DNA of 64,000 nt, taken from contig NZ_CP114887.1 in the NCBI RefSeq assembly GCF_028747805.1, positions 1,357,501 through 1,421,500 on the forward strand, written 5' to 3'. Made by a program: the position numbers and the translations under genes. This DNA comes from Solibacillus daqui. Lineage in GTDB: Bacteria > Bacillota > Bacilli > Bacillales_A > Planococcaceae. The notes below the pieces were generated by a model, which was given only the letters and a program-made list of their open reading frames with translations, was not told the origin of the DNA and made no database searches. Positions 45,185 through 54,325 of the stretch are shown here, piece after piece; positions within the stretch are counted from its first letter, which is position 1; every line of letters starts with the position of its first letter.

Positions 45185-46474
45185 CTAATATAGTAGTAGT
45201 GATACATATAGTCCGAGTAATGTAATGAATAAAATGGGAATCGTTAAGGTGATTCCTGTTTTAAAGTAAGTACCCCAAGAAATTTTGGCGCCTTTTTCAC
45301 TTAACACATAGAGCCAAACGAGTGTTGCAAGAGAGCCGATGGGTGTAATTTTTGGCCCCAAATCAGAGCCAATAACATTTGCGTAAATAAGTGCATCTTT
45401 TATCGCACCGTTCGTAGTTGTTTCGGCAATTGCTAAAGCATTGATCATCACAGTTGGCATATTATTCATAATGCTCGATAAAAAGGCAGCTAAAAAGCCC
45501 ATTCCGATTGTGGCCAATAATAATCCTTGATTGGCTGTCCATTCAATTAGTTTGGCTAAATAGTTTGTTAAGCCAGCGTTGCCGAGGCCGTACACAACGA
45601 CATACATACCGATCGAGAAAAAGACAATATTCCAAGGTGCACCTTTTATCACCTTTTTTGTGTCAACTGCTGGACGATTTCGAGCAAGTAATAGTGTAAT
45701 CACGGTAATAATTCCTGCAATTAAGGATACCGGTACACCTAAGGATTCGCTTGAAAAGTAACCAATAACAAGTAACAAAAGGATAGGCCAAGACCATTTG
45801 AACAGAAACGGGTCTTTAATCGCGTGCTTTGGTTCTTTTAATAGTGCTTGTGAAAACTGCTTTGGTATGGATTTACGGAAATAAATCAGGAGTACTGAAA
45901 TCGTGGCGATAATCGAGAATAGGTTTGGTATCACCATGCGAAGTGCATAATCAACAAAGCCGATTTCAAAAAAGTCCGCAGAAACAATATTCACTAAATT
46001 ACTAACGACAAAAGGCAAACTTGTCGTATCGGCAATAAAGCCACTGGCGATAACGAAAGGGAAAATAATTTGCTCTTTAAATTGTAAATGGCGCACCATT
46101 GCAAGAACAATCGGCGTTAAAATAAGTGCAGCCCCATCATTGGCAAAAAGCGCGGCAACGATTGCTCCAAGTAAACTTATGTAAATGAAGAGCTTGAAGC
46201 CGCTTCCTTTAGCGACTCTTGCCATATGTAGTGCAGCCCACTCAAACAAGCCGATTTCATCTAAAATGAGTGAAATAATAATGATTGCAATAAATGACAA
46301 TGTTGCATTCCACGTAATATCAATAACAGTAGCAACATCTGACAAATTAACGACCCCACATAAAAGGGCAATGGTAGCCCCCGCCATCGCAGACCAGCCG
46401 ATATTCAGGTTTTTGGGTTGCCAAATAATAAAAATAAGAGTCACGATAAAAATTAAAGCAGCTAAGATGAACAT
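45185..46474 (-). CDS. arsB: Arsenite efflux pump ArsB
   Basis: 429 residues, 11-12 helices, ArsB/NhaD superfamily. Recognisable stretches are [17 protein letters not shown] (as [15 protein letters not shown]), [24 protein letters not shown] and [16 protein letters not shown]. It extrudes arsenite or antimonite using the proton gradient. The start overlaps the arsR end by 13 bases, with GAGGG nine bases upstream. Confidence 0.93.
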   Translation of the reverse strand: MFILAALIFIVTLIFIIWQPKNLNIGWSAMAGATIALLCGVVNLSDVATVIDITWNATLSFIAIIIISLILDEIGLFEWAALHMARVAKGSGFKLFIYISLLGAIVAALFANDGAALILTPIVLAMVRHLQFKEQIIFPFVIASGFIADTTSLPFVVSNLVNIVSADFFEIGFVDYALRMVIPNLFSIIATISVLLIYFRKSIPKQFSQALLKEPKHAIKDPFLFKWSWPILLLLVIGYFSSESLGVPVSLIAGIITVITLLLARNRPAVDTKKVIKGAPWNIVFFSIGMYVVVYGLGNAGLTNYLAKLIEWTANQGLLLATIGMGFLAAFLSSIMNNMPTVMINALAIAETTTNGAIKDALIYANVIGSDLGPKITPIGSLATLVWLYVLSEKGAKISWGTYFKTGITLTIPILFITLLGLYVSLLLY

Positions 46475-46767
46475 GATGTACCCTCACATCGGCATGTTGT
46501 AGCTTGTAATTCATTTATCACGGCTTTTACGACGTCAGCTAAATCGTCAGCATAGCGGTAATACTTCCATGTGCCATCTTTTCTTTCCAAAATAATGCCT
46601 GCATCTTTCAATTTTTTCAGTTGTTGACTCACTGCGGGTTGAGAGATTTGAAGCACCTCCACAAAATCACATACACATACTTCACCATTTTTCATACAAG
46701 CAAGCAAAGTCAGGCGGTTTTTATCTGCTAATGCTTTTAATTGTTTTTCAAGTAAGTCTAAATCCAT
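46462..46767 (-). CDS. arsR: Arsenic-responsive repressor ArsR
   Basis: 101 residues, winged HTH. The metal-site sequence [12 protein letters not shown] carries the two cysteines of the usual ELCVCDL motif, and the HTH is [22 protein letters not shown]-terminal cysteine cluster [12 protein letters not shown] may add ligands. ATG 46767 has GGAGG five bases upstream; a 70-residue in-frame extension is an artefact of the repeats upstream. First gene of arsR-arsB-arsC-orf. Confidence 0.92.
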   Translation of the reverse strand: MDLDLLEKQLKALADKNRLTLLACMKNGEVCVCDFVEVLQISQPAVSQQLKKLKDAGIILERKDGTWKYYRYADDLADVVKAVINELQATTCRCEGTSCSS

Positions 46768-46784
46768 CATTTCCTCCAAAATAA

Positions 46785-46838
46785 ATAAGTATTTGCTTAT
46801 ATAAAATAGCACAGTGTATTTTATAAGTAAATGCTTAT
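46785..46838 (-). promoter_or_regulatory. ars promoter with two ArsR operator sites
   Basis: On the minus strand, TTTACT (46831-46826), 17 bases, then TATTTT (46808-46803). Two near-identical 16-base dyads, ATAAGTATTTGCTTAT (46785-46800) and ATAAGTAAATGCTTAT (46823-46838), cover the transcription start and the -35 region. Confidence 0.7.
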
Positions 46839-46844
46839 ATTGGT

Positions 46845-46957
46845 TATTAGAATCATTCGAGCGGATATTAGAAGATAGGTCTGGGATATTAGAAGAAACT
46901 TGGGTTATATTAGAACATTTCGAGCACTTATTAGAACAATTGACAAGGATATTAGAA
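46845..46957. repeat. Six TATTAGAA units spaced exactly 21 bp apart
   Basis: TATTAGAA begins at 46845, 46866, 46887, 46908, 46929 and 46950: a constant 21-base period, two DNA helical turns. Sequence between units is not conserved, apart from a few shared TTCGAG and GGA bases. It lies upstream of the ars promoter and before a plus-strand gene, and is not coding on either strand as far as I can tell. Confidence 0.85.
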
Positions 46958-47111
46958 ACTCCATTTATTTGAAGCAACTCAGAATGTTATGCCACATCAT
47001 TTTTGTCGAATTAAGACATAAGTATAGGCTAAGATTAGTGAAATCACATGGTTATCCGCATTAAAATTGATTTATAATAAAAATATAACAATTTCAGGAG
47101 GGGAAGTTATT

Positions 47112-47510
47112 ATGAGGAAAATTACGCCATTTTTAATGTTCCAAGATGGAAAAGCAGAAGAGGCAATGAATTTTTATACATCCATTATTGAAGATTCAGC
47201 AATTACTCATATTATTCGTTACGGAGCAAATGAAGCTGGCGGAGACGAAGGAACGGTGATGCAGGCTACTTTTACGTTAAAAGGGCAAGAATTTATGTGT
47301 ATTGACAGTAATATTAAACATCAGTTTACCTTTACTCCTTCGTTCTCGATTTATATTACATGTGATTCCGAGGAGGAGCTGGACAATCTGTACGAGCAGC
47401 TAAGCGAAGGCGGCCAAGCACTCATGCCATTAAACAATTACGGCTTTAGTAAAAAATTCGGCTGGATAAATGACCGTTTTGGTGTTTCGTGGCAAATTAA
47501 TCTTCCTTAA
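47112..47510 (+). CDS. VOC-family (PhnB-like) protein
   Basis: 132 residues in the glyoxalase/dioxygenase superfamily. KITPFLMFQDGKAEEAMNFY opens the fold, and KKFGWINDRFGVSWQINL closes it, as in the PhnB/YjdN (3-demethylubiquinone methyltransferase-like) group. Function not established. ATG 47112 has AGGAGGGG nine bases upstream. A hairpin terminator follows. Confidence 0.85.
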   Translation: MRKITPFLMFQDGKAEEAMNFYTSIIEDSAITHIIRYGANEAGGDEGTVMQATFTLKGQEFMCIDSNIKHQFTFTPSFSIYITCDSEEELDNLYEQLSEGGQALMPLNNYGFSKKFGWINDRFGVSWQINLP

Positions 47511-47521
47511 ATCAAATTCAT

Positions 47522-47553
47522 AAACCGCATTTTTTATCATGAAATATGCGGTT
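47522..47553 (+). terminator. Terminator of the VOC gene
   Basis: AAACCGCAT (47522-47530) pairs with ATGCGGTTT (47545-47553); no strong T-run. Confidence 0.5.
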
Positions 47554-47634
47554 TATGCAAAATGACAGTTTATCCGAAAAGACTGAAGCGTTATTTACAC
47601 AAGAATACTGTCAGTGCCTCGGAATTGTATGTTA

Positions 47635-47978
47635 CTAAAAAATCTGGATATAATGCTTATTTATTTGAAATTCAAGCTCTCTAATACTAGTATTTGATTC
47701 TGCATCGAGAATGTTTATTTCAATTGTAACCTTGTCCCATTCTTCAAAATAAGTACGCTTTACACACTTTTGAAACCCCCTAACCCCAGAAAGCTTCTTA
47801 AAATAAAGAGGCTTTTCATGAGATAAATTATAAATGCTATCATCAATTTTCCATTGCCCGAATTGAATATATTTTTATATTTAAATAGTTATCATTCATC
47901 AGTAATAATTGATTGCCTACATGATCTTTTTCTTCCCCAAACAAATTTTTGCCACTGTTCTTGAGTCCATGTATCCAT
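47635..47978 (-). pseudogene. Decayed gene with two frameshifts
   Basis: Three frames must be joined to read one protein: MDTWTQEQWQK, then LFGEEKDHVGNQLLLMNDNY, then QFGQWKIDDSIYNLSHEKPL through FEEWDKVTIEINILDAES to a stop. The shifts fall at about 47945 (a CAAAAA run) and about 47880 (an AT-rich run). Composition is protein-like throughout. No family recognised. The rest of the 47554-48099 gap holds nothing I can support. Confidence 0.6.
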
Positions 47979-48099
47979 GTTAGTTGTATCAAATGGTTTT
48001 GGTTAATTGTACCAAACTATTCTAAAATTATTATGGAAGATTTTACATAACAAGAAATGGATTATGTTACGCTATGAATTAAATAATTTGATTTTTTTT

Positions 48100-48128
48100 G
48101 CAACCTTTTGGAGCGTTTATTCGAGGAT
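48100..48128 (+). promoter_or_regulatory. ECF-type promoter of the sigma factor operon
   Basis: GCAACCTTTT (48100-48109) resembles the AAC-rich -35 of ECF sigma factors, followed by TTATTCGAGGAT (48117-48128) at the -10 position. Typical of autoregulated ECF operons. Confidence 0.5.
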
Positions 48129-48148
48129 AAGGTGAAAGGTGGGAAGTA

Positions 48149-48628
48149 ATGGAACTGGAACGACTTTACTCGACCTATGTAAATGATATTTATCGCTACT
48201 TATTTTCACTTTGTCGACACCCCGAGACAGCTGAAGATTTGTTACAAGATACGTTTTATAAAGCGCATGTGACATTGCTTGCTCAACCCATTTATGAACT
48301 AAAACCCTGGCTTTTCAAAGTTGCCTATTATTCATACATAGATCACTGCCGCAAAGAGAAGCGAAGTGAGCCATACGAGCAAGTCGAATGCGTTGACTAT
48401 ACAACACCGGAAATGATTTTTGTACAGCAAGATAGTTTTACAACGCTGTTAAATTTACTTGATCAACTAAATCCACTTGAAAAACAGGCCATTTTATTAT
48501 GTGATGTTCAGGATTGTACAAATGAACAGGCTGCGCAAATATTAGATATGAAGCTAAACACATTGAAAAGTCATTTGTTAAGAGGGCGTAAAAAAATGAG
48601 AAGTTTAATTGAAAAAGGAGGTTTGTAG
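48149..48628 (+). CDS. ECF-type RNA polymerase sigma factor
   Basis: 159 residues with sigma region 2 (YVNDIYRYLFSLCRHPETAEDLLQDTFYKA) and region 4 (LNPLEKQAILLCDVQDCTNEQAAQILDMKLNTLKSHLLRGRKK), lacking regions 1 and 3, as in ECF factors. It directs envelope-stress or similar genes when its membrane anti-sigma partner, encoded next, is inactivated. AAAGGTGGG upstream. An ECF-like promoter suggests autoregulation. Confidence 0.9.
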   Translation: MELERLYSTYVNDIYRYLFSLCRHPETAEDLLQDTFYKAHVTLLAQPIYELKPWLFKVAYYSYIDHCRKEKRSEPYEQVECVDYTTPEMIFVQQDSFTTLLNLLDQLNPLEKQAILLCDVQDCTNEQAAQILDMKLNTLKSHLLRGRKKMRSLIEKGGL

Positions 48629-48629
48629 G

Positions 48630-49619
48630 ATGGATGAGTACGAAAAATTAATCGCCGCGAGTAAAGAGCACCAGCTCGAACAGGAAGAGCAGCAGAAGCT
48701 TACGAAACAAATGAAACGTACCGTGTCACTGTCAAAAATTAAGCTTGTTTTAGGGATGCTCACGGTGCTACTAATGATTTTACCGGTAAGCTATATGTTT
48801 ACATTTTTTTATTATGCATTTGTGACGAAATCGACTACATTAATGGACGTTACAAGTCAAACACTTTACGTGACAGAGCCGAATACATCACTAGAGGAAT
48901 TAGAGTTTGATATGGAATTCACCCCATTTTCGATGCAACTGAAGTTTGACCAATATAAGCGAATTGGGAAAGAGGATTTTAAAGTGAACACCTATGATAT
49001 GCGCTATACAATTGGTGGTTTGACGAAAAAAGAGGTGAATTCAGCGTTAGAACGTGTTTCAAGAAAATATCCAACGGAAACAAGTCCTTGGCTTACACAT
49101 CCGGATAATCGTTCAGAAATTAATTCGTCAAAAGAATGGAAGATATTAAGCGGACTTCCAGCTGAAACAGTTGTTGAAGCATATATTTCACTAAATGAGC
49201 TCACTACAGTCGATGAAATCCGCCGCAGTTTTCAAAATGTCGATGTCGTTTGGGCGGCAGTAGATACTGGTGTGGAGCACTCGAATTTAAGTGCGGATGG
49301 TAATGTTGTATCGCCAATCGGTTATCCAGTGCAAGTTGACAATACGTATTGGTCTCCATTTAGAAACGCAGAAAGTAACGAGCAAGCATTTAAGGACATC
49401 TTAGATTTTATCGTTCAATATGAAGAGCTGGCAACTGAAGTATCGAGCGCTAAAAACTTAGAACTAAACGAACGAATTGCTTATATAAATGAACATGGTA
49501 TAAAAACATATGCGGTCGTTGTGACTGGGCCTAAAAAAGAAATTGAAAAGCTACGTGAAACAAATTTAATTCGCACAATGAAAATAGGTGAGGTGAAATT
49601 ATGGAACTGGGCAAATTAA
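48630..49619 (+). CDS. Membrane anti-sigma factor (Sigma_reg_N/C type)
   Basis: 329 residues. A charged cytoplasmic N terminus of about 45 residues (EHQLEQEEQQKLTKQMKR) should bind the sigma factor. One membrane helix (VLGMLTVLLMILPVSYMFTFFYYAF) follows, then an external sensor of about 255 residues with ETVVEAYISLNELTTVDEIR, typical of the sigma-regulator C-terminal domain of bacilli. ATG 48630 begins two bases after the sigma stop, with AAGGAGG upstream. Confidence 0.85.
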   Translation: MDEYEKLIAASKEHQLEQEEQQKLTKQMKRTVSLSKIKLVLGMLTVLLMILPVSYMFTFFYYAFVTKSTTLMDVTSQTLYVTEPNTSLEELEFDMEFTPFSMQLKFDQYKRIGKEDFKVNTYDMRYTIGGLTKKEVNSALERVSRKYPTETSPWLTHPDNRSEINSSKEWKILSGLPAETVVEAYISLNELTTVDEIRRSFQNVDVVWAAVDTGVEHSNLSADGNVVSPIGYPVQVDNTYWSPFRNAESNEQAFKDILDFIVQYEELATEVSSAKNLELNERIAYINEHGIKTYAVVVTGPKKEIEKLRETNLIRTMKIGEVKLWNWAN

Positions 49620-49897
49620 AGCAAGCAAAATTATCGGCAATCGCAGCGTGGATATCGATTGTCAGTGGTTTATTTATCTTACTATTGTTTAATATAGATA
49701 TGTTGACGAATTATTCGATGGTGCTGTTAGATTATTTCATTATTTTTATTGGCATTGGATTTATTTTCTCATGGCCCGCTATTTTTTCGAAAAACACTCG
49801 TTTATTAGGTTTTTGGGGGCTTGGGATATCGTTATTTTTATTGTTATTTATCTTTGTTTCATTTGTATTAGGATGGATGATCTTTCCGTTTCCGTAA
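49601..49897 (+). CDS. Three-helix membrane protein, third gene of the ECF operon
   Basis: 98 residues with three hydrophobic helices (ISIVSGLFILLLF, YFIIFIGIGFIFSWPAIF, LGISLFLLLFIFVSFVLGW). Overlaps the anti-sigma gene by 19 bases with AGGTGAGG upstream, so it belongs to the operon. Function unknown; perhaps part of signal sensing. Confidence 0.7.
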   Translation: MELGKLKQAKLSAIAAWISIVSGLFILLLFNIDMLTNYSMVLLDYFIIFIGIGFIFSWPAIFSKNTRLLGFWGLGISLFLLLFIFVSFVLGWMIFPFP

Positions 49898-49912
49898 TAA
49901 TAGGGGGTAATA

Positions 49913-49999
49913 TTGAAATTTACTGATCGAAGTAAATGTATATTAAATAAGACTGAACATTTCGTACAACAAATATCGTTTATCCGATTCCTATTTTAA
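49913..49999 (+). pseudogene. Truncated copy of the start of the Clp_N-GNAT gene
   Basis: TAGGGGG, a TTG start and then codons for MKFTDRSK-C-IL-NK-T copy the ribosome site and first ~15 codons of the gene at 56243 (MKFTDRSKRILTKAED) at both DNA and protein level. After that it diverges and stops at codon 29. The two copies bracket the glycan gene block 50021-56149. Confidence 0.7.
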
Positions 50000-50020
50000 G
50001 TGTTGTACACAATTATGGGT

Positions 50021-51058
50021 TCACAAAAGTTTACGAACGACTTTAATAATTCTTTTGACATCCTCATTTCGAAGTGAAGGGTAGATTGGTAATGAAACCG
50101 TATTGTGAATCCAATAAGAAGCATTTGGATAGTTATCACTTAATCCAATTAATTCTGACTGTTGTATTGGAATGGCTGCTGCAATATTATATTTTGCTAG
50201 TGCGGTGATAATTTCAGCTTGTATCGGTGTTTGTAAAATAGCTCGGAATCGAACGGGTTGTATACCACTTTCATAATTGAGTAAGGGGATATTTGCGTCT
50301 TTATATTGAAGATAAATTTCTTCCCTTCTTTTCAAAAAACTCGTAAATCGGCGTAATTGTGCACTCCCAATGGCGGCCTGTAAATCCGTCATTTGAAAAT
50401 TAAACAAGTGTTTTTGAATGTCCATTTGATTGAATGTTCGATAGTTTTTTAGTTCTTTAATAAAGGCAGAATCTCTAGAGACAATCATACCGCCCTGACC
50501 ACCAGAAGTGATTAATTTTGTCGCATAAAATGAAAATATACCGACATCTCCTTGCAATCCAACGGGAACATCATCTACATAGGCACCTAATGACTGGGCG
50601 CAATCTTCAATAATAAAGGTTTTGGAAAGACCTTTGGATATTTTTTGTGGTATTCCAAAAAGATGTGGAATGATTGCAATGTCCATAGAAGAATTAACGG
50701 TCTCCATATTAATATTGGGAGAATCCATTTTACTGTCCACTAAAATTGGGTTACCCCCAGCTAATGTTACGGCATTTCTTACCGACGAACAACAGTAATA
50801 TGGAATGGCGATATTTTTATCTTTTGCTTTGTAAATAGCGAGTGTCATATAAAGAGCAGCAGTGCCGCTTGAAACGGCAACTGCTGAACCTGATGGTAAA
50901 CCTAAATACTGACATATTTCGTTTTCGAAATTTTCTACTGCGTTACCTTGGGCAATCCAGCCTGAACGAATTACTTCTACTGCAACTTTTTCCTCTTGCT
51001 TCCCTAAAGTTGGTCGATTATGTGGAACAAAATTTTTTTTTATATTTTTTTTAGTCAT
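50021..51058 (-). CDS. DegT/DnrJ/EryC1-family sugar aminotransferase
   Basis: 345 residues, PLP fold type I. The PLP-binding region includes VAVSSGTAALYMTL, FIIEDCAQSLGAYVDDVPVG and the lysine in FSFYATKLITSGGQGGM. It makes an amino sugar for a surface glycan. Start ATG 51058 with GGAGGAGA upstream. Last gene of a four-gene minus-strand unit. Confidence 0.88.
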   Translation of the reverse strand: MTKKNIKKNFVPHNRPTLGKQEEKVAVEVIRSGWIAQGNAVENFENEICQYLGLPSGSAVAVSSGTAALYMTLAIYKAKDKNIAIPYYCCSSVRNAVTLAGGNPILVDSKMDSPNINMETVNSSMDIAIIPHLFGIPQKISKGLSKTFIIEDCAQSLGAYVDDVPVGLQGDVGIFSFYATKLITSGGQGGMIVSRDSAFIKELKNYRTFNQMDIQKHLFNFQMTDLQAAIGSAQLRRFTSFLKRREEIYLQYKDANIPLLNYESGIQPVRFRAILQTPIQAEIITALAKYNIAAAIPIQQSELIGLSDNYPNASYWIHNTVSLPIYPSLRNEDVKRIIKVVRKLL

Positions 51059-51095
51059 GGAAAAGTCTCCTCTCCATTATTTTATGAGAAGGTCG

Positions 51096-51779
51096 TTAAA
51101 GAATATGAGAACGTAATATATAATACTTTTCTGCATATGGAATGCCGATTTCAAACCCTCTCATTTCTGCCCATTTCAAGACACTTTCAGGTGAAAGAAG
51201 GTTTCTAGGAGGGCGTCTTTGGGAGGCGTGTTTTAAAAAGGCATCGATTTTCTTTTGATATGTTTGAGAGATATCTAAATATAATTCGCCCGTATTCCAA
51301 AATTTTTGGTATTGCCATGAAATAAGCGGATATTCATACATGGCAATTAATTTTATATTTTGATTTGTACGTGGTCTAAGTGCAGCAAAACAGGTTTCAA
51401 ATAAAACGTTATGGTCTTGGTGATAGCTAGGGAGGGGAATAAATACCATAGTAGGTTCATAACTACTGATAATTTTATCTAATTTAGCAACCAGTTCATT
51501 TTTAGGGATGGTGTCAAGTAAGGAATCTTTATCGTTATAGATCACTTCGAAATCGTTACAACCCAGAACTTCCAAAGCATCTTGCAGTTCTTTAATACGG
51601 GTTGAAGCCAATACAAGTTGATTGTTATGGGTGTGAATAATATCCCCAACAGCAACAACAATAACTTTGACTTGATTATTATGTCGACAAGCTTTTTCAA
51701 TAAGTCCTCCACAGCCAAGCACTTCATCATCAGCATGTGGAGCAATGATTAATATTCTTTCAGCTCCTAATGTAATCAT
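51096..51779 (-). CDS. PIG-L family deacetylase
   Basis: 227 residues. The zinc motif IIAPHADDEVLGCGG and the second histidine region FIPLPSYHQDHNVLF are complete. Such enzymes remove N-acetyl groups from GlcNAc-type sugars or small conjugates. AGGAGGTG eight bases before ATG 51779. In a glycan operon it probably modifies the sugar being built. Confidence 0.88.
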   Translation of the reverse strand: MITLGAERILIIAPHADDEVLGCGGLIEKACRHNNQVKVIVVAVGDIIHTHNNQLVLASTRIKELQDALEVLGCNDFEVIYNDKDSLLDTIPKNELVAKLDKIISSYEPTMVFIPLPSYHQDHNVLFETCFAALRPRTNQNIKLIAMYEYPLISWQYQKFWNTGELYLDISQTYQKKIDAFLKHASQRRPPRNLLSPESVLKWAEMRGFEIGIPYAEKYYILRSHIL

Positions 51780-51816
51780 CGATTCACCTCCTGTTAATGT
51801 CTTTATTCAATCGAAT

Positions 51817-52500
51817 TTAAAGTCGATTATGACGAATGATGTTGATTGTTTCAGGTCCACAATTAAAGAGCATATCTATTATAGAAAGATTAGGCTGGAA
51901 ATTCCCAAAACGTTGAGGGTAAATAGGATGTTTGAAATTTTGATAGACAAGTTGGATTTGCTGAGCATGGAATTCGCTAGGATCGTTATATACTTGTGCA
52001 CCCGTACCTGATAAATAAACGTCACCATTTAAATGAGATGTGATGTTTACATTTCGTGAATTTCTTTGACCAAAATCTATTTCGAAATCAGATTCGAGCA
52101 GTAGTTCAGTTGTAATCATTAATAGCGATTTAATGTGCTCGATGAGTGCAATATTTAACATTGCGATTTTATCCCATTTATTGCTGTATATTTGCTCAAA
52201 CCCATGCCGATAATCGCTCCAGTATGGGCATTTTTTATAGTTCGCTTCGATTATTTTCCAATGAATTTCTTGCCATTTACTATTGTTCGCAATGTGAATT
52301 TCGTTTATAGGTTTTTGCTTCGTCTTTAATGGCACAGTTAGCATGAATTCACCTTGTGGAGTTTTGATTTTATTTCGGTTAAGAAATCCACTTTTTGAAT
52401 GGTGTGCTTTATCTAATAATACAAATTTATCTACTTGATCTATTTTGTCGAAGTAGCCAATCCAAGGAATATAGTTTGGTTGATGAATAGCAATTTTCAA
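51817..52500 (-). CDS. WbqC-like family protein
   Basis: 227 residues matching the WbqC family: KIAIHQPNYIPWIGYFDKI at the N terminus, FVLLDKAHHSKSGFLNRNKIKT next, and STGAQVYNDPSEF-type (SGTGAQVYND) near the end. The family is common in O-antigen and capsule loci; exact chemistry is not established. Start TTG 52500 has GGGAGTG nearby; an in-frame extension to 52533 lacks a site. Confidence 0.85.
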   Translation of the reverse strand: MKIAIHQPNYIPWIGYFDKIDQVDKFVLLDKAHHSKSGFLNRNKIKTPQGEFMLTVPLKTKQKPINEIHIANNSKWQEIHWKIIEANYKKCPYWSDYRHGFEQIYSNKWDKIAMLNIALIEHIKSLLMITTELLLESDFEIDFGQRNSRNVNITSHLNGDVYLSGTGAQVYNDPSEFHAQQIQLVYQNFKHPIYPQRFGNFQPNLSIIDMLFNCGPETINIIRHNRL

Positions 52501-52574
52501 AGTATCACTCCCTCGGAATAGGATATTCAACATATCTAATTACATATAGGTATAAAATCTATATTCAAGAGAAC

Positions 52575-54017
52575 TTACTTGTAAACGTTATTTCCTGTCC
52601 GTATTAATGAATCCCAGCGTACATGATTTCCACGTAAAGCCGCGATTACCGCTTTCCATGTGACATAGCCTAGCAAATAACGATAGCCGATTCTTTGTAA
52701 AAAAATCCATAGCAGCGGCTTCATTTTTTCATTTTCAATCTTAAATGCTAAAAACGAATTTAAGGTGTCCGTAAAATAAAATAGTAAAGCAAACAAATAA
52801 ATGCTAGTTGACCCTGTTGAAATTGCAAGGATAAAAAGGATATCTATAATTGGAGCGGTTAAAAAAAGTAAATAGGAAAATAACAAGCTTGGTACGGCAA
52901 AATATTTTAGTGTTTTGTTACGAGAGGTAAGGATGGATTTTTTATGTTTCCATGAGGCTTGTAAGATACCATAAGACCACCGATAGCGCTGCTTTACGAA
53001 CTCCTTAATAGTTTCAGGGCTTTCCTCGTAAGAAATGGCACGATCATCATAAATAATTTTGTGTCCAGCATTCAAAATTCTAAGTGTAAGTTCCGTATCT
53101 TCTGCAAGAGTATCATGATGAAAATATCCTAGTTTCTCGACGACGCTTTTACGCCACGCACTATTTGAACCGGAGACAACTGTTATACAACTTAGTTCCT
53201 CAAAGGCCCTTTTGTCTAAATTTTGTGTCGTAACAAACTCGATATGTTGCCAAATTAGCAGTTGATTATGCAAATTCCCGATTTTGCAATTCCCTGTAAC
53301 GGCGGCGACATTCGAATCTGAAAAATTTTTTACTAATTCATCAATAGTAGCTGGCTTAAATATTGTATCTGCATCAACGGTAATAATAATATCTCCTAGC
53401 GCTTTTTTAAAACCAAGGTTCAGTGCGGAAGCCTTTCCACCATTCTCTTTTTGAAGTAATTTGACTTTTGGAGTGTGCGAAAAATATTTGCTGACGACAT
53501 AAGCTGTTCGATCCGTCGAACCATCATCAATGATAAGGATCTCTGTTAATGGGTATTCACTTTTTAATAGAGCTTTAATCGTTCGTCTAATGATAACTTC
53601 TTCGTTATAAACAGGTACAATCACACTAACTCGCGGTCTAAACAGTTTTAGATAAGGCTTATTTATGGAATAATACTCTTGAATAATTTTCTTTCTTTTG
53701 TGTTGTCTAAAACAAAAAAAGATGATGATTAGCATTCTTAGGAAGCCTAGTATGATAGTGATCAATAAATAGGCTGAAAAAACTTTTATTAAAACAGTAA
53801 CAAAATTTGTAGTAATTATATTGATTAATGGTAAATGAATAATTTTGTAATGATTTAATCCATAGAGCGACAGTGCAATTAGAAAGGTAAATACAACCAT
53901 AGATAAAAAAATTTTTATTCTAACCCAACGCTGACCGGAAGTATCTTCAAAAATCATGTAATTTTCACCAACCTTTTGAGGTATTAATATGTCCGGTTTA
54001 TCAATTGGTTTGTACAT
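52575..54017 (-). CDS. Membrane GT2 processive glycosyltransferase
   Basis: About 480 residues. Two N-terminal helices, a GT2 catalytic domain (VIVPVYNEEVIIRRTI, LIIDDGSTDRT, TVDADTIFKPA), TLAEDTELTLRIL as the acceptor aspartate, and the QRYRWSYG product-channel motif of processive synthases such as chitin, hyaluronan or PNAG synthases. Two or three C-terminal helices follow. It likely polymerises and exports a beta-linked sugar chain. Start uncertain: TTG 54032, ATG 54017, or ATG 53957, the last having the best site (AAAAGGTTGGTG). Confidence 0.85.
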   Translation of the reverse strand: MYKPIDKPDILIPQKVGENYMIFEDTSGQRWVRIKIFLSMVVFTFLIALSLYGLNHYKIIHLPLINIITTNFVTVLIKVFSAYLLITIILGFLRMLIIIFFCFRQHKRKKIIQEYYSINKPYLKLFRPRVSVIVPVYNEEVIIRRTIKALLKSEYPLTEILIIDDGSTDRTAYVVSKYFSHTPKVKLLQKENGGKASALNLGFKKALGDIIITVDADTIFKPATIDELVKNFSDSNVAAVTGNCKIGNLHNQLLIWQHIEFVTTQNLDKRAFEELSCITVVSGSNSAWRKSVVEKLGYFHHDTLAEDTELTLRILNAGHKIIYDDRAISYEESPETIKEFVKQRYRWSYGILQASWKHKKSILTSRNKTLKYFAVPSLLFSYLLFLTAPIIDILFILAISTGSTSIYLFALLFYFTDTLNSFLAFKIENEKMKPLLWIFLQRIGYRYLLGYVTWKAVIAALRGNHVRWDSLIRTGNNVYK

Positions 54018-54062
54018 TTGTTTACTTTTCAAGGGAAATTTTGTGGAGAATCAAATAAAAAC

Positions 54063-54110
54063 AAAGCTGCTTGAAATCGGCATGATTACAACGATTTCAA
54101 GCAGCTTTTT
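54063..54110. terminator. Strong hairpin in the leader of the glycan operon
   Basis: A perfect 17-base stem (54063-54079 with 54092-54108) with T-runs on both strands. It lies between two divergent genes, 30-80 bases upstream of the glycosyltransferase, where no transcript is expected to end. It could be a leader attenuator of the minus-strand operon. Confidence 0.7.
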
Positions 54111-54325
54111 ATGATTAAGAATAAACGAGCCAGATGTAATTTAACGTATTTTGAACAAATGGGTACTTTCATTTAGTGCTGTGTTCATAGCAGGATAATT
54201 TCTACGAATATTAGAAGCTAAAAAAAATTGAAATTCCGTAATTATTGTCCAGCTTCTTCAAAAGAATTTTAAATAAAATACAACAGGTTACATTTCAAAA
54301 ATTTTAAGAAAAGAAGGTTGGTATT

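Noticed and set aside
46845..46957. CRISPR array
   Set aside because: The units are 8 bases with 13-base gaps, far too short for CRISPR repeats and spacers, and no cas gene is present.
46768..46977. 70-residue N-terminal extension of ArsR rich in Ser-Asn repeats
   Set aside because: It is the translation of the 21-bp DNA array and ars promoter; the true start at 46767 has GGAGG, and ArsR proteins are about 100 residues.
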